From NCBI GenBank assembly GCA_030737875.1, contig CM060926.1, positions 315,368,922 through 315,432,921 of the forward strand: 64,000 nucleotides of DNA. The letters are read 5' to 3'. Positions 45,731 to 58,600 of this stretch are shown one piece after another. Under the pieces are notes generated by a model. It made no database searches and was not told the origin of the DNA. It worked only from the letters and a program-made list of their open reading frames with translations. This stretch comes from Allium sativum (Eukaryota > Streptophyta > Magnoliopsida > Asparagales > Amaryllidaceae). Position 1 is the stretch's first letter. Each line of letters opens with the position of its first letter. The position numbers and the translations under genes were made by a program.

Positions 45731-46957
45731 TCGTCCTCGAGTAAACAAAAAATAAAAAAAACTAAACTAGATAGGTCACACTTTCGTAGGAAACACGATT
45801 GCATTGAGTGTATGCAAAAAGCCGTTAAACCTTTAGGTGTCCCTAGGGTGTCTCGTGAGGGTTTTCAGTGGATACTACCTACAAATTCCAAATGCAATGT
45901 GCAATGATTTTAATGCAACTATATGAATGCACGGACATATGCAAATGAAAATAAATAAATGAAAACACGACTTGTTTCAGGAAAGTGGTACAAAAAATTA
46001 AGTTAACAATTTTTATTCAGTTGATTGTATTTTAGATACCTCAACTTGTCACAAATTTTCAACACAATTCAAGTTTTCAATGTTAAACTCTAGTTTGACC
46101 AGTTGGTTCGGTTGATAACATAGTGCAACCATGAAATAAATTCTTAGTTTGGTTATCACAGTTTGTAAAGTGGTATTATTATTTCCTCGTGTTTGGCTAG
46201 TCAAATCAATAAGGTCAAGAAGTGTTTGCGCATCATTGCTTATTCTCTATCTTTATAAAAATTAAAATTTACGATTAATTACACACACCTAACTTAAAAG
46301 AGCAAGGTATACCGTCCTAATGTGGGAATTGGGGCAGAGCTTGGCGGATTGTGTAAACCGACGCTGACTGTGTCAACAACATGTCGATAATCCTTAGGTG
46401 TCCAACTCATAAAATGAGGCCAAGATATACCACTCATGCACCGCCTCGCGGGCTGACGTGAGAGTTGGGTCAGAGCTTGGCGGGTTTGCACACCAACGCT
46501 AGATTTACAAGCAATGTTGGATACCCTTGGATTACTATTATTATTGAATATAAGAAGAAGAAAGATTTACACGAATTCATCTTAACACAACTAAGTTTTA
46601 AAGATTCGAAAAACCAATATAAATATTTTAAGTCCTCCACTCATTAAACAAAGACTACAATTTAGAATAGACTTCATGGCCACCACCAAAGAATCTTCCT
46701 ATGTACTAGTTACCCTATTATCGCTTGTCATTATATTACTTATTCGATCTAAGTTGAGAGAAAAAAAAGTACTATCAATTGACTAACAATTGTTAACTTA
46801 TTTTGTTGTATCAATCTAAAATGAGTCATATTTCCAAAAAAAAGGTATGTTATTACGACCTAAAATGCATGATGGTCCTATCTAAATGCACGAAAAGGAA
46901 AAGAAAAAAATAAAGAAAAATAAACAGGATGCAATGCAGACTCCCCCCTCCCCGCCC

Positions 46958-46989
<32 letters not shown>

Positions 46990-48906
46990 TGAACAAAACA
47001 GTGTACATACTGTAATATAGTCTCCTAAATTTGAAAGATAACACCCAAAGATGGATGAGATGCAAGATTATTTGTAAAATAATATGAAGTTTAACTACTA
47101 TATGTGAATGCCAATCATATGCAAAATGAAATCTACGATGATGATGAATGTTTGCAAAATATGAAATTTCCTTTTCCCCCCACACTTGCCTCTATCAAAA
47201 TGATGTATGATGATTTCGTATCTGATTTTTGAGGTACAAGAGACATGTTAATAAATTCTAAAATCAAAATCATCTCTATGCAAATTCTGTCATGACAATG
47301 AATTTTACTATTCAGATGAGGATTACCATAATCCCTTAAATTTGAGTGTTTGACCACAATTTCTTTTAATGATATGGAATTAAGATTATCTTTGAGACAT
47401 TCTATATATTCATCCTCATTATTTAAAAGTTTAAGTTCGTCTTCAAAATGTTCTTCAAAAGATATAATAAACATTTTTATTGAAGTAAGCAAGCTTTATG
47501 AAGAGCTAAGTCCGACGTCTCATCTACATATGTTCCTATCATTTCGACTTGTCCTATTTCAGAATCAAAACCAGAAGAACAACTCAAAAATTCAATTAAA
47601 CCAAGAACATGCACAACTCAAAACAAATTGAAAAATAAACTAACAAAACAATTTTTTTTTAGAAAATAAAACCAAACAAACGAAAAGAAAACAGGCACTT
47701 ACTCGGAAATAAAATAAAACCTAAGCTAAAAAAACGACTACACTAAATAAAATAAAAGAAACAAACTAAAGTCAACTAAAAAAAACTTAAACACAAACTA
47801 AACAAAACTAAAAGAACTAAACAAAAACATTTTTAACTTTAAAACAAAACCAGTCACTCACGTAAACTTTAAAAGAAAACAAAGCTTACCTTCCCAAACA
47901 AGGGAAAAAAAACAAAAAAAAGTGAACTATTGCAAACCCCAAACAAACGAAGGTGTATCACGTGCTCAACCTTTGGTACCGGCAAGCTGGCCACCCTTTC
48001 ATTAGAACAAGTCACGCCCTACATATTCTCTCAGAGATGAAAAATGAATAAAATCTGCACTCTTTTCTTTTCAGAATCAAATCTCATAAAATAAAATAAA
48101 ATACCGAATTCGAATTGTGAAGAGGAATTGTGAGAAGAATTAGTATATGCGGGAAGAGGAATTGTGATGTTTCGGTTTTCTGTTGCTTGAATTCGAATCG
48201 GTCTGACTCGAATTCGAATCGGTCTGACTCGAGTTGGGTTTTTATTGTTATTGGGTTTCGGTGTTTGTTGAAGGGCTTGTGGAAACTGTAGGTTGTCTGA
48301 ACGGATTTGGATTTGTGGAGCTGCTGCAAATTAGGTTGAGGAAGTGTTGACTGTTGCAGGAGAGGTTAACGCCGAGTTAGTGGTTTTGGCTTAGTTGGTT
48401 TTTGAATTGGGTTCAGGAGATTGAGAGATTGGGCTGGTGACTTGCATTGTGTTTGGCTTGAACAAGGCAGTGTATTGGAGAAGGTGACAACGGTTTGTGA
48501 CTATGGCAGAAGGATGTGGTGAAGTTTGTGACTTTGGCGAGGGGAATGGGGCAGTGGTTGTGACTATTTCTAGATGAAGAGATAGGGGGGTCCGAGATGA
48601 TCAGAAGGTGATGAATGTGGTATGTAGTATGGTGATTGTGAGGTTGAGGGGGTGAATTGGTATGAACTGTGGTTTGTGAATTTGGTGAGCTTGAAGTTGT
48701 GGGGATTTTTGTTCGATGGAGGTGGATGCTGGATTTTTCGAGTTGTGAAGATGAACGGAGTTGTGAACGGTTTGAGGGGAGTGCTGAACTCTGATGGATT
48801 TGTGGGTGCATAAGCGAAGTTTGAAGCCTAAGTAGGTTGGTTATTTGGTGAGTCTGAGATGTAGAAGAGTCAGCAGGAAGGAAGTTTGTAATCTTCTATA
48901 TTTTTT
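45731..48906 (-). other. Non-coding interior of the Athila-like element, part 1
   Basis: About 3.2 kb without gag or pol motifs. It includes the 'ggaaacacgattgcattgagt' type block near 45790, a 20-bp poly-C run with (CA)n (46955-46988), A-rich runs (47630-47920), and a 22-bp direct repeat 'gaattcgaatcggtctgact' at about 48190 and 48212. A 132-residue Ser/His/Pro-rich minus-strand frame (48413-48811) has no domain and is not called. Confidence 0.5.
46955..46988. repeat. Poly-C run followed by (CA)n microsatellite
   Basis: Twenty consecutive C (46955-46974), then about seven AC dinucleotides. The length is likely to vary and to be prone to sequencing error. Confidence 0.9.
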
Positions 48907-50839
48907 GGGATTGTTATTGACACTCCATTTTCTGTTAAGGGGGGAGGCGGCAAATTTTAAAGACACTCCACTTTTTTTAAATTGTTAAGGAGGATCAATG
49001 TAGGTGACTAATTTATTTTTACTTCTTACATTTTTACCCTTACTTCTGAAAGTTACTCACCTAAAATCATCAGTCCGCTAAATCATAAAACCCTAAATCG
49101 TTTCAACTGCAAATAACGTCAGGGCAAAATCGAAGAAAATATGGTGAGAACGAAGAAAACATAACTATCCTCTCTACTAGATCGTGGGATAGCGAAGAAG
49201 CTAATCGAAAAGTACAACTACGTGATATTGATCCTCATTCTTCTTTATTTCGATGGTTGTAGTTAAATTTCTTCATTCTGAAAGTCTTGATTTTGGTGTA
49301 ATTAATCGAATCGACTCATTGAATTTTGAAAATTTTGGGGAATTACCAGATGTAATATTTTTATTTCGGCAGGAGGATGTCGTGAAAATGATTTTAGTTC
49401 GGTCAAGGAGGTTTCGAAATACTATATGTATTATTCGCTTTGGGGGTGTCACTTTTCTTTACTTCGGCATGGGGACGTCGTGATTAACCATTAAAAATGG
49501 ATTAATAAACATAAGAGTGAAATTAAGCCTAAATGGGTAATGAGGTAAAATTACATTTATTTGTTAAGGGCCTACTTTTCCCATTGGTACTCCCCTTAAC
49601 AACTTTCTTTAAAACTAAAAAATTGGCTGTAACAACCCGTAAAATGCGAGCCAGTTTGAAATTTTTATTTTGGCAATTTTAGCGAATTCTGATTATTTAA
49701 TATGAATTATTTTAAATAATATCGACGTAAAATTTATTTTGAATATAATTCGAACGTATATATTATACGCGTCGTCGTTAGAATATAAATATTTATATAT
49801 AATTATAAATAGAATTGAAAATGGCGCGGTAGTTCGATAATTCGATTTCAAACTTCAATTGAATGTACCGGGTGCAAAACAATCCGGATTTTAGTGAAAC
49901 CAGAAACATTAGGATCTAATTGATAATATCTTTCTATCGAATCCGAATAATCAAATTTTCATAGCGGGAATCAAAAGATATGTCCAGTTGAAAATTCTGA
50001 ATAGCCGCTATGGAATTCAGGCCCTTAAAAATGGACATTTTGCAAACAACCTCAGATTTCGACGAAACCAGTTTTGTTGGGTCCGTGATGTTAAGTTATT
50101 GCTAGGTTTCAAATTTCATAATTTTTCGATTCAATATGTGAGCGTGGCAAAGGAAAACGCGTTTGACCAATTTCAGTTGATTTTAATCGACTGGAAATTG
50201 GCCATTTTTCCAACGGTCTCGGAATTCGACGAAACTAGTTTTGTTAGGACCGTATCGTCAATACGAAACTAGAAAATATTTTTCTGGAATTTTTCTAGTT
50301 AGTATGTGACCCCGGTAATTTGAAATGTACGTTTAAAATTCAATATAAGGATTTAAAATGTAATTTCAACGGAAACTGATTGTAACGATCAAACCAGCTT
50401 GCGATACATATCCCATTGTGTTCGGAATGGGGGTAAAACGCTATGGGCGACAGGCGGTGGGCCTCGTTTCGAGGTCGTATGTAAAAGTCAACCTTTTTGC
50501 AAAAATTTAATAATTAAATAATAAAAAAAAAAAAAATTCCCTCCCCCCCTTTATCTTCGTTCTGGCCCCCCCGTAGCTCATTCCCGATTTCATTTAAACA
50601 AAAGAAAGAAAAAAAAAACACAAAACCCTAAACTGTCGAGCCGCCGCCCCCCTAACCTCGAACGCCGACGAAGAGCCGCCCCCCCTCCCTCGTCTCGACG
50701 TCTGCGAAGCAGCCGCGCCCCCCCCTAGAAGCCCTCGACCCTCTCGCGAAGACGTCGCGCCACCCGCCCCTCGAAGCCAGAAGCCCTCCGACGAAAGCAG
50801 AACCCCCCCCCCCCCCCCTTTTGTCTGTAAGTATTTTTA

Positions 50840-51180
50840 TTTTATTTTTATTTTTAAATTATTAATAACTGGAATTTTTTTTTAGGTATAAAACTGATAT
50901 TTTTAAAAGTATAAAAACTGAATATTTTTAAAGGTATAAAACTGATATTTTTAAAAAAAGTATAAAACTGGATTTTTAAAAGTTAAAAACTGATTTTTAC
51001 AAGTATGAAAAACTGATTTTATTAAAAGTTAAAAACAGATTTTATATAAAAAAAAAAAAAACTGATTTGTTCGAACTTTAAAACGGAATTTTTAAAAGAA
51101 TTTTAAAACTGTTTTTTTTAGAAAAAGGATTTAAAAACTGCATTTTTATAAAAGAGAAAAACTGATTTTATTTTGAACTT
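50840..51180. repeat. Tandem array, unit like AAGTATAAAACTGATTTTTA
   Basis: About 12 imperfect units of 20-28 bp, downstream of the C-rich leader patch (50560-50820). Confidence 0.85.
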
Positions 51181-51229
51181 TAAAATAGGAAAAAGGTTTA
51201 ATCTTTTAGTAGAAAAAGATTTGAACTTG

Positions 51230-51430
51230 CAAAAGTAAAAATCATATTTTTATATGTTGAAAGTCAAAGTAAAAATCATATTTTTATATGTTGAAAGTCG
51301 AAGTAAAAATCATATTTTTATATATTGAACTTTGAAATAAAAATTCGATTTTTATATATTGAACAGCGAACTAAAAAATTCGATTTTTATATATTGAATA
51401 GGATAGTAAAAATTCAATTTTTACATATGT
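51230..51430. repeat. Hairpin-unit array (AAAAATCATATTTTTATAT)
   Basis: Six units of 31-37 bp of the form 'agtaaaaatcatatttttat' plus 'atgttgaa'. The same hairpin type and LTR position as 15510-16000. Confidence 0.88.
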
Positions 51431-51689
51431 AGTGAAAGCGGACAACGAAGGTGACAAAAAGGCGGGACCGACGAAGATCTCTGCAATAGAAGTGCCGTGG
51501 AGCTAGGATAGCTATAAGTGAGAATTTCTCACTCTTCAATTTATTTTCTAGTTATATATATATATACTAGGATGCAGACGGTGTTTAGTAGCACCCGACA
51601 CAATCGTCCACAGACCATGGACTTGTTTGTTTGATTGCAAATTAGTTAGACTATTTGGTTTGGTTAGAATGGTTTGGTGAAATGAATTA

Positions 51690-52080
51690 TATATATTGAA
51701 AGTGAATATATCATACGTATTGAAAGTGAATATATCATATATATTGAAAGTGAATATATCATATATATTGAAAGTGAAAATATCGAATATAGTGAAAGTG
51801 AATATATCATATATATTGAAAGTGAAAATATCGAATATAGTGAAAGTGAAAATATCGAATATATTGAAAGTGAAAATATCGAATATAGTGAAAGTGAAAA
51901 TATCGAATATATTGAAAGTGAAAATATCGTATATATGAAAAGTGAAATTTATATATATAGCGAAGTGAAAATATCGAATATATGAAAAGTGAAATTTATA
52001 TATATAGCGAAGTGAAAATATCAAATAAATTGAAAGTGAAAATATCGAATATATTGAAAGTGAAAATATTCGAATTGAAA
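51690..52080. repeat. 24-bp tandem array, unit GTGAAAATATCGAATATATTGAAA
   Basis: About 15 units, most of 24 bp (shown in two parts: gtgaaaatatcg, aatatattgaaa). It is positioned after the conserved 'cacagaccatgg' block. Confidence 0.92.
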
Positions 52081-52194
52081 ACAATGTATATGAAATATTC
52101 GAATTGAAAACAATGTATATGAAATATTCGAATTGAAAACGATATATATATATATATGAAATGAAAACGATGCATATGAAATATTCGAATTGAA

Positions 52195-52600
52195 ATGAAT
52201 TCAAATTGAATTGAAAACGATTTCGAAATTAATTGAATTGAAAACGATTTCGAAATTAATTGAATTGAAAACGAATTCGAATTGAATTGAATAGAAAACG
52301 AATTCGAATTGAATTGAATAGAAAATGAATTCGAATTGAATTGAAATAGAAAATGAATTCGAATTGAATTGAAATAGAAAATGAATTCGAATTGAATTGA
52401 ATAGAAAACGAATTCGAATTGAATTGAATAGAAAACGAATTCGAATTCGAATTGAATTGAATAGAAAACGAATTCGAATTGAATTGAATAGAAAACGAAT
52501 TCGAATTGAATTGAATAGAAAACGAATTCGAATTGAATTGAATAGAAAACGAATTCGAATTGAATTGAAATTTGAATTGAATAGAAATGAATTTTAAAAC
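52195..52600. repeat. Tandem array, unit like GAATTCGAATTGAATTGAAT
   Basis: About 14 units of 26-29 bp made of GAATTCGAATTGAATTGAAT plus AGAAAAC. Early units differ (aaacgatttcgaaattaat). It is rich in EcoRI-type GAATTC. There is no counterpart in the minus-strand X LTRs. Confidence 0.92.
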
Positions 52601-54776
52601 GAATCTATAAAGAAGAATTCAATTGTGATTTGAATTGAAAAGGAAGTTGAAAATGTTTTTGAAACGAATTCAAAACTATTTATATAATTCGTTTTAAATA
52701 GAAATCGACGAAATATATATTATATATATTATATATATTATATATATAATAAATGGCCTGAATAGAACGCGCCGCGCTGCGGCAGTTCGCGAATTTCGAC
52801 CATTGACTTCGAACGGACATTACGGGAGATCCGACCGTCGGATTCTCCTGAAATCAGAACCGTTGGGTTCGTATCGAAAAGAGCTTTCTAAGGAATATTA
52901 GAAATTTGAAATCTAACGGTTGGATTTGGAATTACGTCCAAATCAAATTTGAAAAAGGTCGCTGTAAGTGCAGTTCGATGGCCATTGATGGAAATCGACC
53001 GTACAGGCCTTGATAAAATTATTAAAAATAGTAATAATTTGTGTAAAATCATAAGAAATGATTTGGGAAGAATTGGGATGAAAAACTCCATATTTGAAAA
53101 GATAAAAATAGATTTTTATCGAAATGAACTAGTTATTAACTAGAAAAATAATCCAATGGTTAAAAATAAATAAATTGGATTAGATTTGAATTGAAATTAT
53201 CTTTGGATATTTTCGATATTGGATTCCGTGATTATACAGATATCGTGATGGGAATTTGGAAGATATCGATATCGTTATTCCCGATATGATATCTGTTGGT
53301 TTCAGGATTTGATGTTAAATATAAGTCAATACTCTCTCTATTTAAAACCTTATATTTAATGTCAAATTTGATTGATTGATGGTTTGGATTGTGCTCGACC
53401 AGTTTATGAGCAGAATATGCTTTTGCATTTAGCATTGGGTTGGGTTGAAAATATCTGTGTGCTAACGCCTTGTGAAACACTTCACGATTTAACGATAAGG
53501 TGTTTAGCGATATTGTGTTCATTTCAAATTTAACGAATGATTGTGAAATGATATTTTCCTTAAGTGAAAAGAAACGTATTCCCGATTTTGGACAGGGAAT
53601 GTTTTATAAAAATGTTTTATAAAACAGAAAGGATTTCGAGGCCCAAAACCCGATGATTTCTAAAGTGATTTAGAAAATGTATTATATGTTACATTGTGAT
53701 TATTATGTTGTGAAATGATTTTCCCTACTTCGGGATATGAAATGATTTAGTATGTGGCTAAAGATTCGGGTAACCCTGAGACTAAAAGTATGGGTGAGAG
53801 GGCGGTGTATGCTCTCCATGAGTGGGAGGTGCATCGTCGGTGTAGCCTACTCCTATGTGGGGTAGGTGCACATATATATATCGAGTTGCGAGGTGCGTAC
53901 CCTTTGCCTTGTCGATGGGGAGCACGATATTTGGTTGCATACTTGTTTGTATGCATTGTTAGGTTTTGGAATTCACATTTCCAAATGATTTGATTTGAGA
54001 TCCCGAAGTGAAATCTACTTTGATATAGAAAGTTAGATATGTATTTCAAATGATTTGAAATAAGAAATCGGGAATAAAATCCAAAGGAATAATTTCTGTA
54101 AATTGAATTGGATTTGGAAAATCTAAGTGTTGTGATTAATCTAAGTGTTGTGATTAATCTAAGTGGGTAGATTGGGATATTGCATGTTGTGTGATGCATA
54201 GTAGATCCATATATCTATATTGATTGTTGCTTATACACTGGCTTTCATGGGGGTAAACCCGTTCCGCGAAAGTGGCGTGGTCCCGTGATTTGCCTTATTT
54301 TTAAACAAGTTTAACAACTGTTTTTGAGTTCTCACACCAGTCCCATGACTGACCTGTAGTTTGCTTTTCCCTTGCGAACTCGGGTGCCCCTATTTTCCGC
54401 ACGGGCAGTCGAGTAGTTTTATTTTGCAGATGTATTGAGCAGGATTCTGGATTGAAGCTTTAAGCTGTGTCCAGGCATTTACAGTCTTCCGCTGTGTAGT
54501 TTATATTTCCGCTGTGCACTGTTTTACATTTATGTAAATTTATCTTCCGCTGTGTATTATTATCGATATACTCTGATATTCTGTACTCTGATGTAACATT
54601 ATTATGATGTTTATTGAAGTCTTCTGTTATTTGTTCTGATGTGTTGTATACCCAAAGTTAGCGTATGCGGGATTCGAACGGTCTTGGTCGGTTTAGCGAT
54701 CGATTAGGTCCGGGCGAAATCCGTGTCGTTACAACGGCCCCTCTTAAAAATATTTGGAATGTCAATAACAATGCCC

Positions 54777-55060
54777 TTTTTTTCCAGAAAACTTGTATTA
54801 GAAGAAAAGAAATCAAACGTAAAAGGAAAAGAAATAAATGACAAGAGAGGAAAAGATTGTTTTGAAAACAGGAAAGAAAAATGGAAGGAAAGAAATTGGA
54901 AAATTGACATTTTTTTTTCTTGTTTAGAAGATTACAATATCATTAAATAATACTAAATCTAACCAATCAAGATTTTTTTTCTATATATACAAGAAAACAA
55001 AAGAAAAAAAAACTAACACGAATCAAATATTAAATAAATAATAAAATTTCATTGTTACCT
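54777..55060 (-). other. Non-coding interior of the Athila-like element, part 2
   Basis: A-rich stretch between the TIR element and the PBS with no gene. Confidence 0.45.
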
Positions 55061-55077
55061 CCCTGGCAACGGCGCTA
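55061..55077 (-). other. Primer binding site, tRNA-Asp type
   Basis: The minus strand reads TAGCGCCGTTGCCAGGG, two changes from TGGCGCCGTTGCCGGGG, the complement of plant tRNA-Asp. This primer is typical of Athila-type Ty3/gypsy elements. It lies 6 bp from the putative LTR end (55084). Confidence 0.8.
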
Positions 55078-55083
55078 GAAACT

Positions 55084-55669
55084 TGTTTGACGCTTTCTAA
55101 TATACTAGTCTAAGAAGTACATACTATACTACATGGCAAGTGGGTTAGATCTCGCTACGCGGGACTGGAACCCATGACATATCGCACCATGTCGTAGTCT
55201 CTTAACAGCTTGTACAATGGTTCTTGTTAAGAGATGGTATTCTTGAAGTAGATCTCTGAAAATATTTCTTTTTTGTTGAATTTAATGCAAACGTTAAGAG
55301 GGTTTCGTGTTTTTTGTTTAGAGTTTGGTAAAATTAAGAACAAGAGATGAGCAAAGAGTCAGGTTAGGAAAAGTTGTATATACATACATGCATACATGAC
55401 TTTGTAAAAGTCGTCCACTACGTGTACAAAAAATACTGGTAACATTTGAAATGCCACTGGTATACTTTGGTGATCTTAACGCTAAGTTACCGAAAAGTGG
55501 ACCGCGTTTGTATATAATTTACAAACAAGGCTTAAAGTGGGCTAAACTGGAAAAGCAAAAGGAAAAAACCACTAAAAGTGATTGGAGAGGTAGCCTAATG
55601 TGGTTGTTATTCCAGTCGCCATTATAATGAGGAATATTAGGCAACAAAAGTCCTCGTGAATGCCAATGG
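55084..55669 (-). mobile_element. 5' LTR of the Athila-like element (partial, split by CACTA)
   Basis: Begins on the + strand with TGTTTGACGCTTTC, as at 44555, and continues past the CACTA insertion at 59587-59606. Beyond the first 14-17 bp it does not match 44555-45706. Either one of the two is a hybrid or they come from different elements. A T-arm-like string (ggttccagtccc on the minus strand, near 55170) is present but no tRNA cloverleaf. Confidence 0.5.
55667..55669. repeat. 3-bp target duplication TGG, left copy
   Basis: TGG precedes CACTA at 55670; the same TGG follows the right end at 59587-59589. Confidence 0.7.
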
Positions 55670-58600
55670 CACTACACGAAAACACGCTATGTCTGACGGC
55701 CATATGCCAAACTACATTTATCACTCAAACCATCATCTCAACCACAATCTATAATCCCAGCATACCACATACCAAACTCAAAATATAACCAATTCTAACT
55801 CGAAAAATCAAAAAAAATGTGCATAAATTAAACCACAACCCAAACAACTATTATACAACGCATAAATATGTACATATCACAGTCTACCATCATAATAACA
55901 CAAATATATATAGTCCAACATCATGTCTACCACAAAAAATATATAGTCAAGTCAACATTCAGCCGTACTATCATCATACGTACATAAAAAATAAATCAAA
56001 CCACAGTCATTGCAACCCAGTAAAAAACATACCTAACTATCCATCACCGATCAACATCCTCTATAGATCCGGCTGAAGAGGAAAAGCGCCAACACTACTG
56101 CGCAAACTCGGCCAAGCGCTGATCTAGAAGCTGAGTCGTCTCAATCGCTTGAAGGCGATTCTAGTCCTCAAGCTGTGCCACTCTAGCCCTTTACTCCTCA
56201 ATCTCTGTGGCATTTATAGCGGCTTTAGTCCGCCTGCCATGTCCCTGCTGGCTGCTAGCCTATAATAATTATTTAAAAATCTTAGTTTTTAGTGATTTTA
56301 TTACCATGCACACAATAATACAGTATATGATATGTCCTTATATGAATAAACAATCCATTCTAGCGTTAGAGAAAAAAGAGAATTCAAGCTAGAGTAGTTT
56401 TGTTAATTTAATTAAATTTAACATTAATATGTACTTTTATAATTATTTAACCTACAATTATGAATTACATTTTTTATAATATTATCATGTACAATTATGA
56501 ATTACATTCTACAATTATGTACTCTGTCCGTTGGTTATCCTTTTTGAGTGAAATTGGAATTACTAGTTTATTTGTTATGGTAATATTTTCTCAAAATCAG
56601 TGTAACAGTATTTTTACAGTTAATTTATAACTACTAGTTTAACATTTTTTTAGTTTACCACTAACAATATTGGTATAATGGTCGCAACAATCATTTTCTT
56701 AAAAAAAATGGTATTTGAAAAATGGTATGATATTTGTTTTTCATATGAGTAAGTGAGGGATGTACTGATGTATGAAAAATAATGTCATCAACAGTTCAAC
56801 ACAAATCTAACTACCAAACAAAGAAGACAAAAACTAACATTAAACAAATGAAAAATCATTTACCACTTGATTTCCGAAGCCGTAACGTCTGTTCCGCGTA
56901 GCTGGATCCATCACTGACTGGAATATAATGTCCTCCTCGTCAATAGTTAGCTGCTCATGTCTGGTCTCCACTAGATGCTTTTGTCGCTGCTCCATAAACT
57001 TCTCCTGCAACACCAAATAAGGATGTAGATAAAATTAATATCATGATATCTTATTTTATTATAATTTAACAATTACTACAAGTACTTCTACATAAAATGA
57101 AATCTTACATGCCTCTTCCAAGATTTGTCATCATGTCATAAATATGTGATGTTCCCATCTACATCAACATGCTCAATGGCATGCGTACGAGTGAATATGT
57201 CCATATATGAGACTGGCCCCAACACCTCAGCCTCTTGAATTTGATTATTACATACAATTATTACACATTCAAAAGTATATAGCATATTGATTTTTTAAAG
57301 TCGCATTTGTAAAATATATCAACTCCTGTTGATACTGCTGAATGACTTAGATCCTCCTCGATGCGTGACTGGATTTTTATTTCTATTTGTAGATTTTCTT
57401 TCTGACTTTGCCTGTACATTCAAAATTTGTTACATTACTTATCGAATAAATATTTTTTGATATTTAAAAACAATTAGTACACTTACCTTCGCCTTTTCAC
57501 TCTCCCAATACCTAAGAAATCCATTCCACACGGCTGCTCCCATCCAGCTAGGTTCTTTCATGGTTTTCTTCATTGTTGATATGCAATCCTTATAATTATT
57601 TCTCATTTGCTACATCCAATAGTATCGAGCCAACGATAAGTCGTGTGTCTGTATATCCATCTCGGCATGTGTTTCACGTAAAACAAACAATAACAGTAAA
57701 ATATGTACATTTTATCAGCAGTTAAAAAAATTGAAATGGGAAAAAATATATGTAAGAAAATATGTACAAGGACATCCTGCCAAATGACCTCCTGTATATG
57801 AGGTGCGATCGGATCCCACTTCGGCCAACATACCGACATCCGCGCCCTATATGCTGCTTTCGATGCGTCTAAAATAACCTTCAAAGGTTGAAGATCGAAA
57901 ACCTCATGTTCAAAATGATATACATAAGTGTATATATGGTTAAAAAAATATACATGCTAAATAAAGTTTATTTTTTACTTTGTACTTGTAGGCACCAAGG
58001 AGACTACTGGACGATGTGAGGATTGTAATGGACCAAAACCATCGCCTGAAGAATTCCCTCTGCATGACATACGTGTCACATAAAAAATGATTTTAAAAGA
58101 TAACAATAACATGATATTAATTTCTATGATGAACCATAGTTTTGTTGAATTTAAAATCACTAACCTGATGGTCGACATCAACTATGCTTTCAAATCATTT
58201 TTTAAGTTTGTTGTTTTTCTAAATTATACAAGTGTCGTGCTTTTTTTAAAATGAAATCTTAATTAAAACTTAATACCGAACTAATGAAATCTTATTATAC
58301 TGACTAATTTTGATTCCAATATAATAAATATGTATCCCTATTATTTAATGCTAATATAAATATGTATACATTAACTAATAAATGCGACAGTTAATTTTAG
58401 TTCTCTAAAATAATTAAGTTCTTTCTTTCATATTCTTTTCTTTCTTTCATATTCTTGTCAATGTAAATATCGATTACTAATGTAAATATAAATGCGTATC
58501 GATTTTTGGCTCTTTGTATTTTGTAAGTTATCAATTTTCAATTCGCAAATTATGATTACTAAAATTGTAAAATAATATGAAATATATAGTTCTTATTCAA

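Larger units (their letters stand above)
49628..54733 (+). mobile_element. Family-X solo LTR, + orientation (5106 bp)
   Basis: Starts TGTAACAACCCG and ends GTCGTTACA, with no PBS after it and no PPT before it, so it is a solo LTR. It matches the minus-strand X LTRs along its length: 'ttttggcaattttag', 'aatatgtgagcgtggcaaagg', 'ccgcacgggcagt', 'gggtaaacccgttccg'. The flanks TTGGC and ACGGC share 3 of 5 bases and may be a decayed TSD. Four tandem-array zones lie between 50840 and 52600. The long repetitive open frames over them (51548-52204 minus, 52397-52597 plus) are repeat artefacts. Confidence 0.82.
48907..54776. mobile_element. TIR DNA element (about 0.76 kb) split by an X solo LTR
   Basis: The left end reads GGGATTGTTATTGACACTCC. 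The complement of the right end reads GGGCATTGTTATTGACATTCC. Similarity continues inward for about 110 bp ('gttaagggg' and 'gttaaggag' blocks). Six Ts flank the left end and seven the right, a possible target duplication. Without the 5106-bp LTR the element is 764 bp. There is no transposase, so it is MITE-like or a small Mutator-like element; the superfamily is uncertain. Frames within 49253-49483 are not convincing. Confidence 0.6.

Noticed and set aside
46955..46974. Poly-C run as a G-quadruplex regulatory element
   Set aside because: A simple homopolymer next to (CA)n; more likely a microsatellite, and its length may be a sequencing artefact.
48413..48811. 132-residue Ser/His/Pro-rich frame
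   Set aside because: Low complexity, no domain, inside a non-coding retroelement interior on a G-rich strand that rarely yields stops.
51548..52204. 218-residue open frame rich in Ile/Phe/Asp repeats
   Set aside because: It is a translation of the 24-bp tandem array and neighbouring repeats; the unit length is a multiple of three, which keeps the frame open.
52397..52597. Open frame with repeated Arg-Ile-Glu-Leu text
   Set aside because: Product of the GAATTCGAATTG tandem array; no counterpart in other copies.
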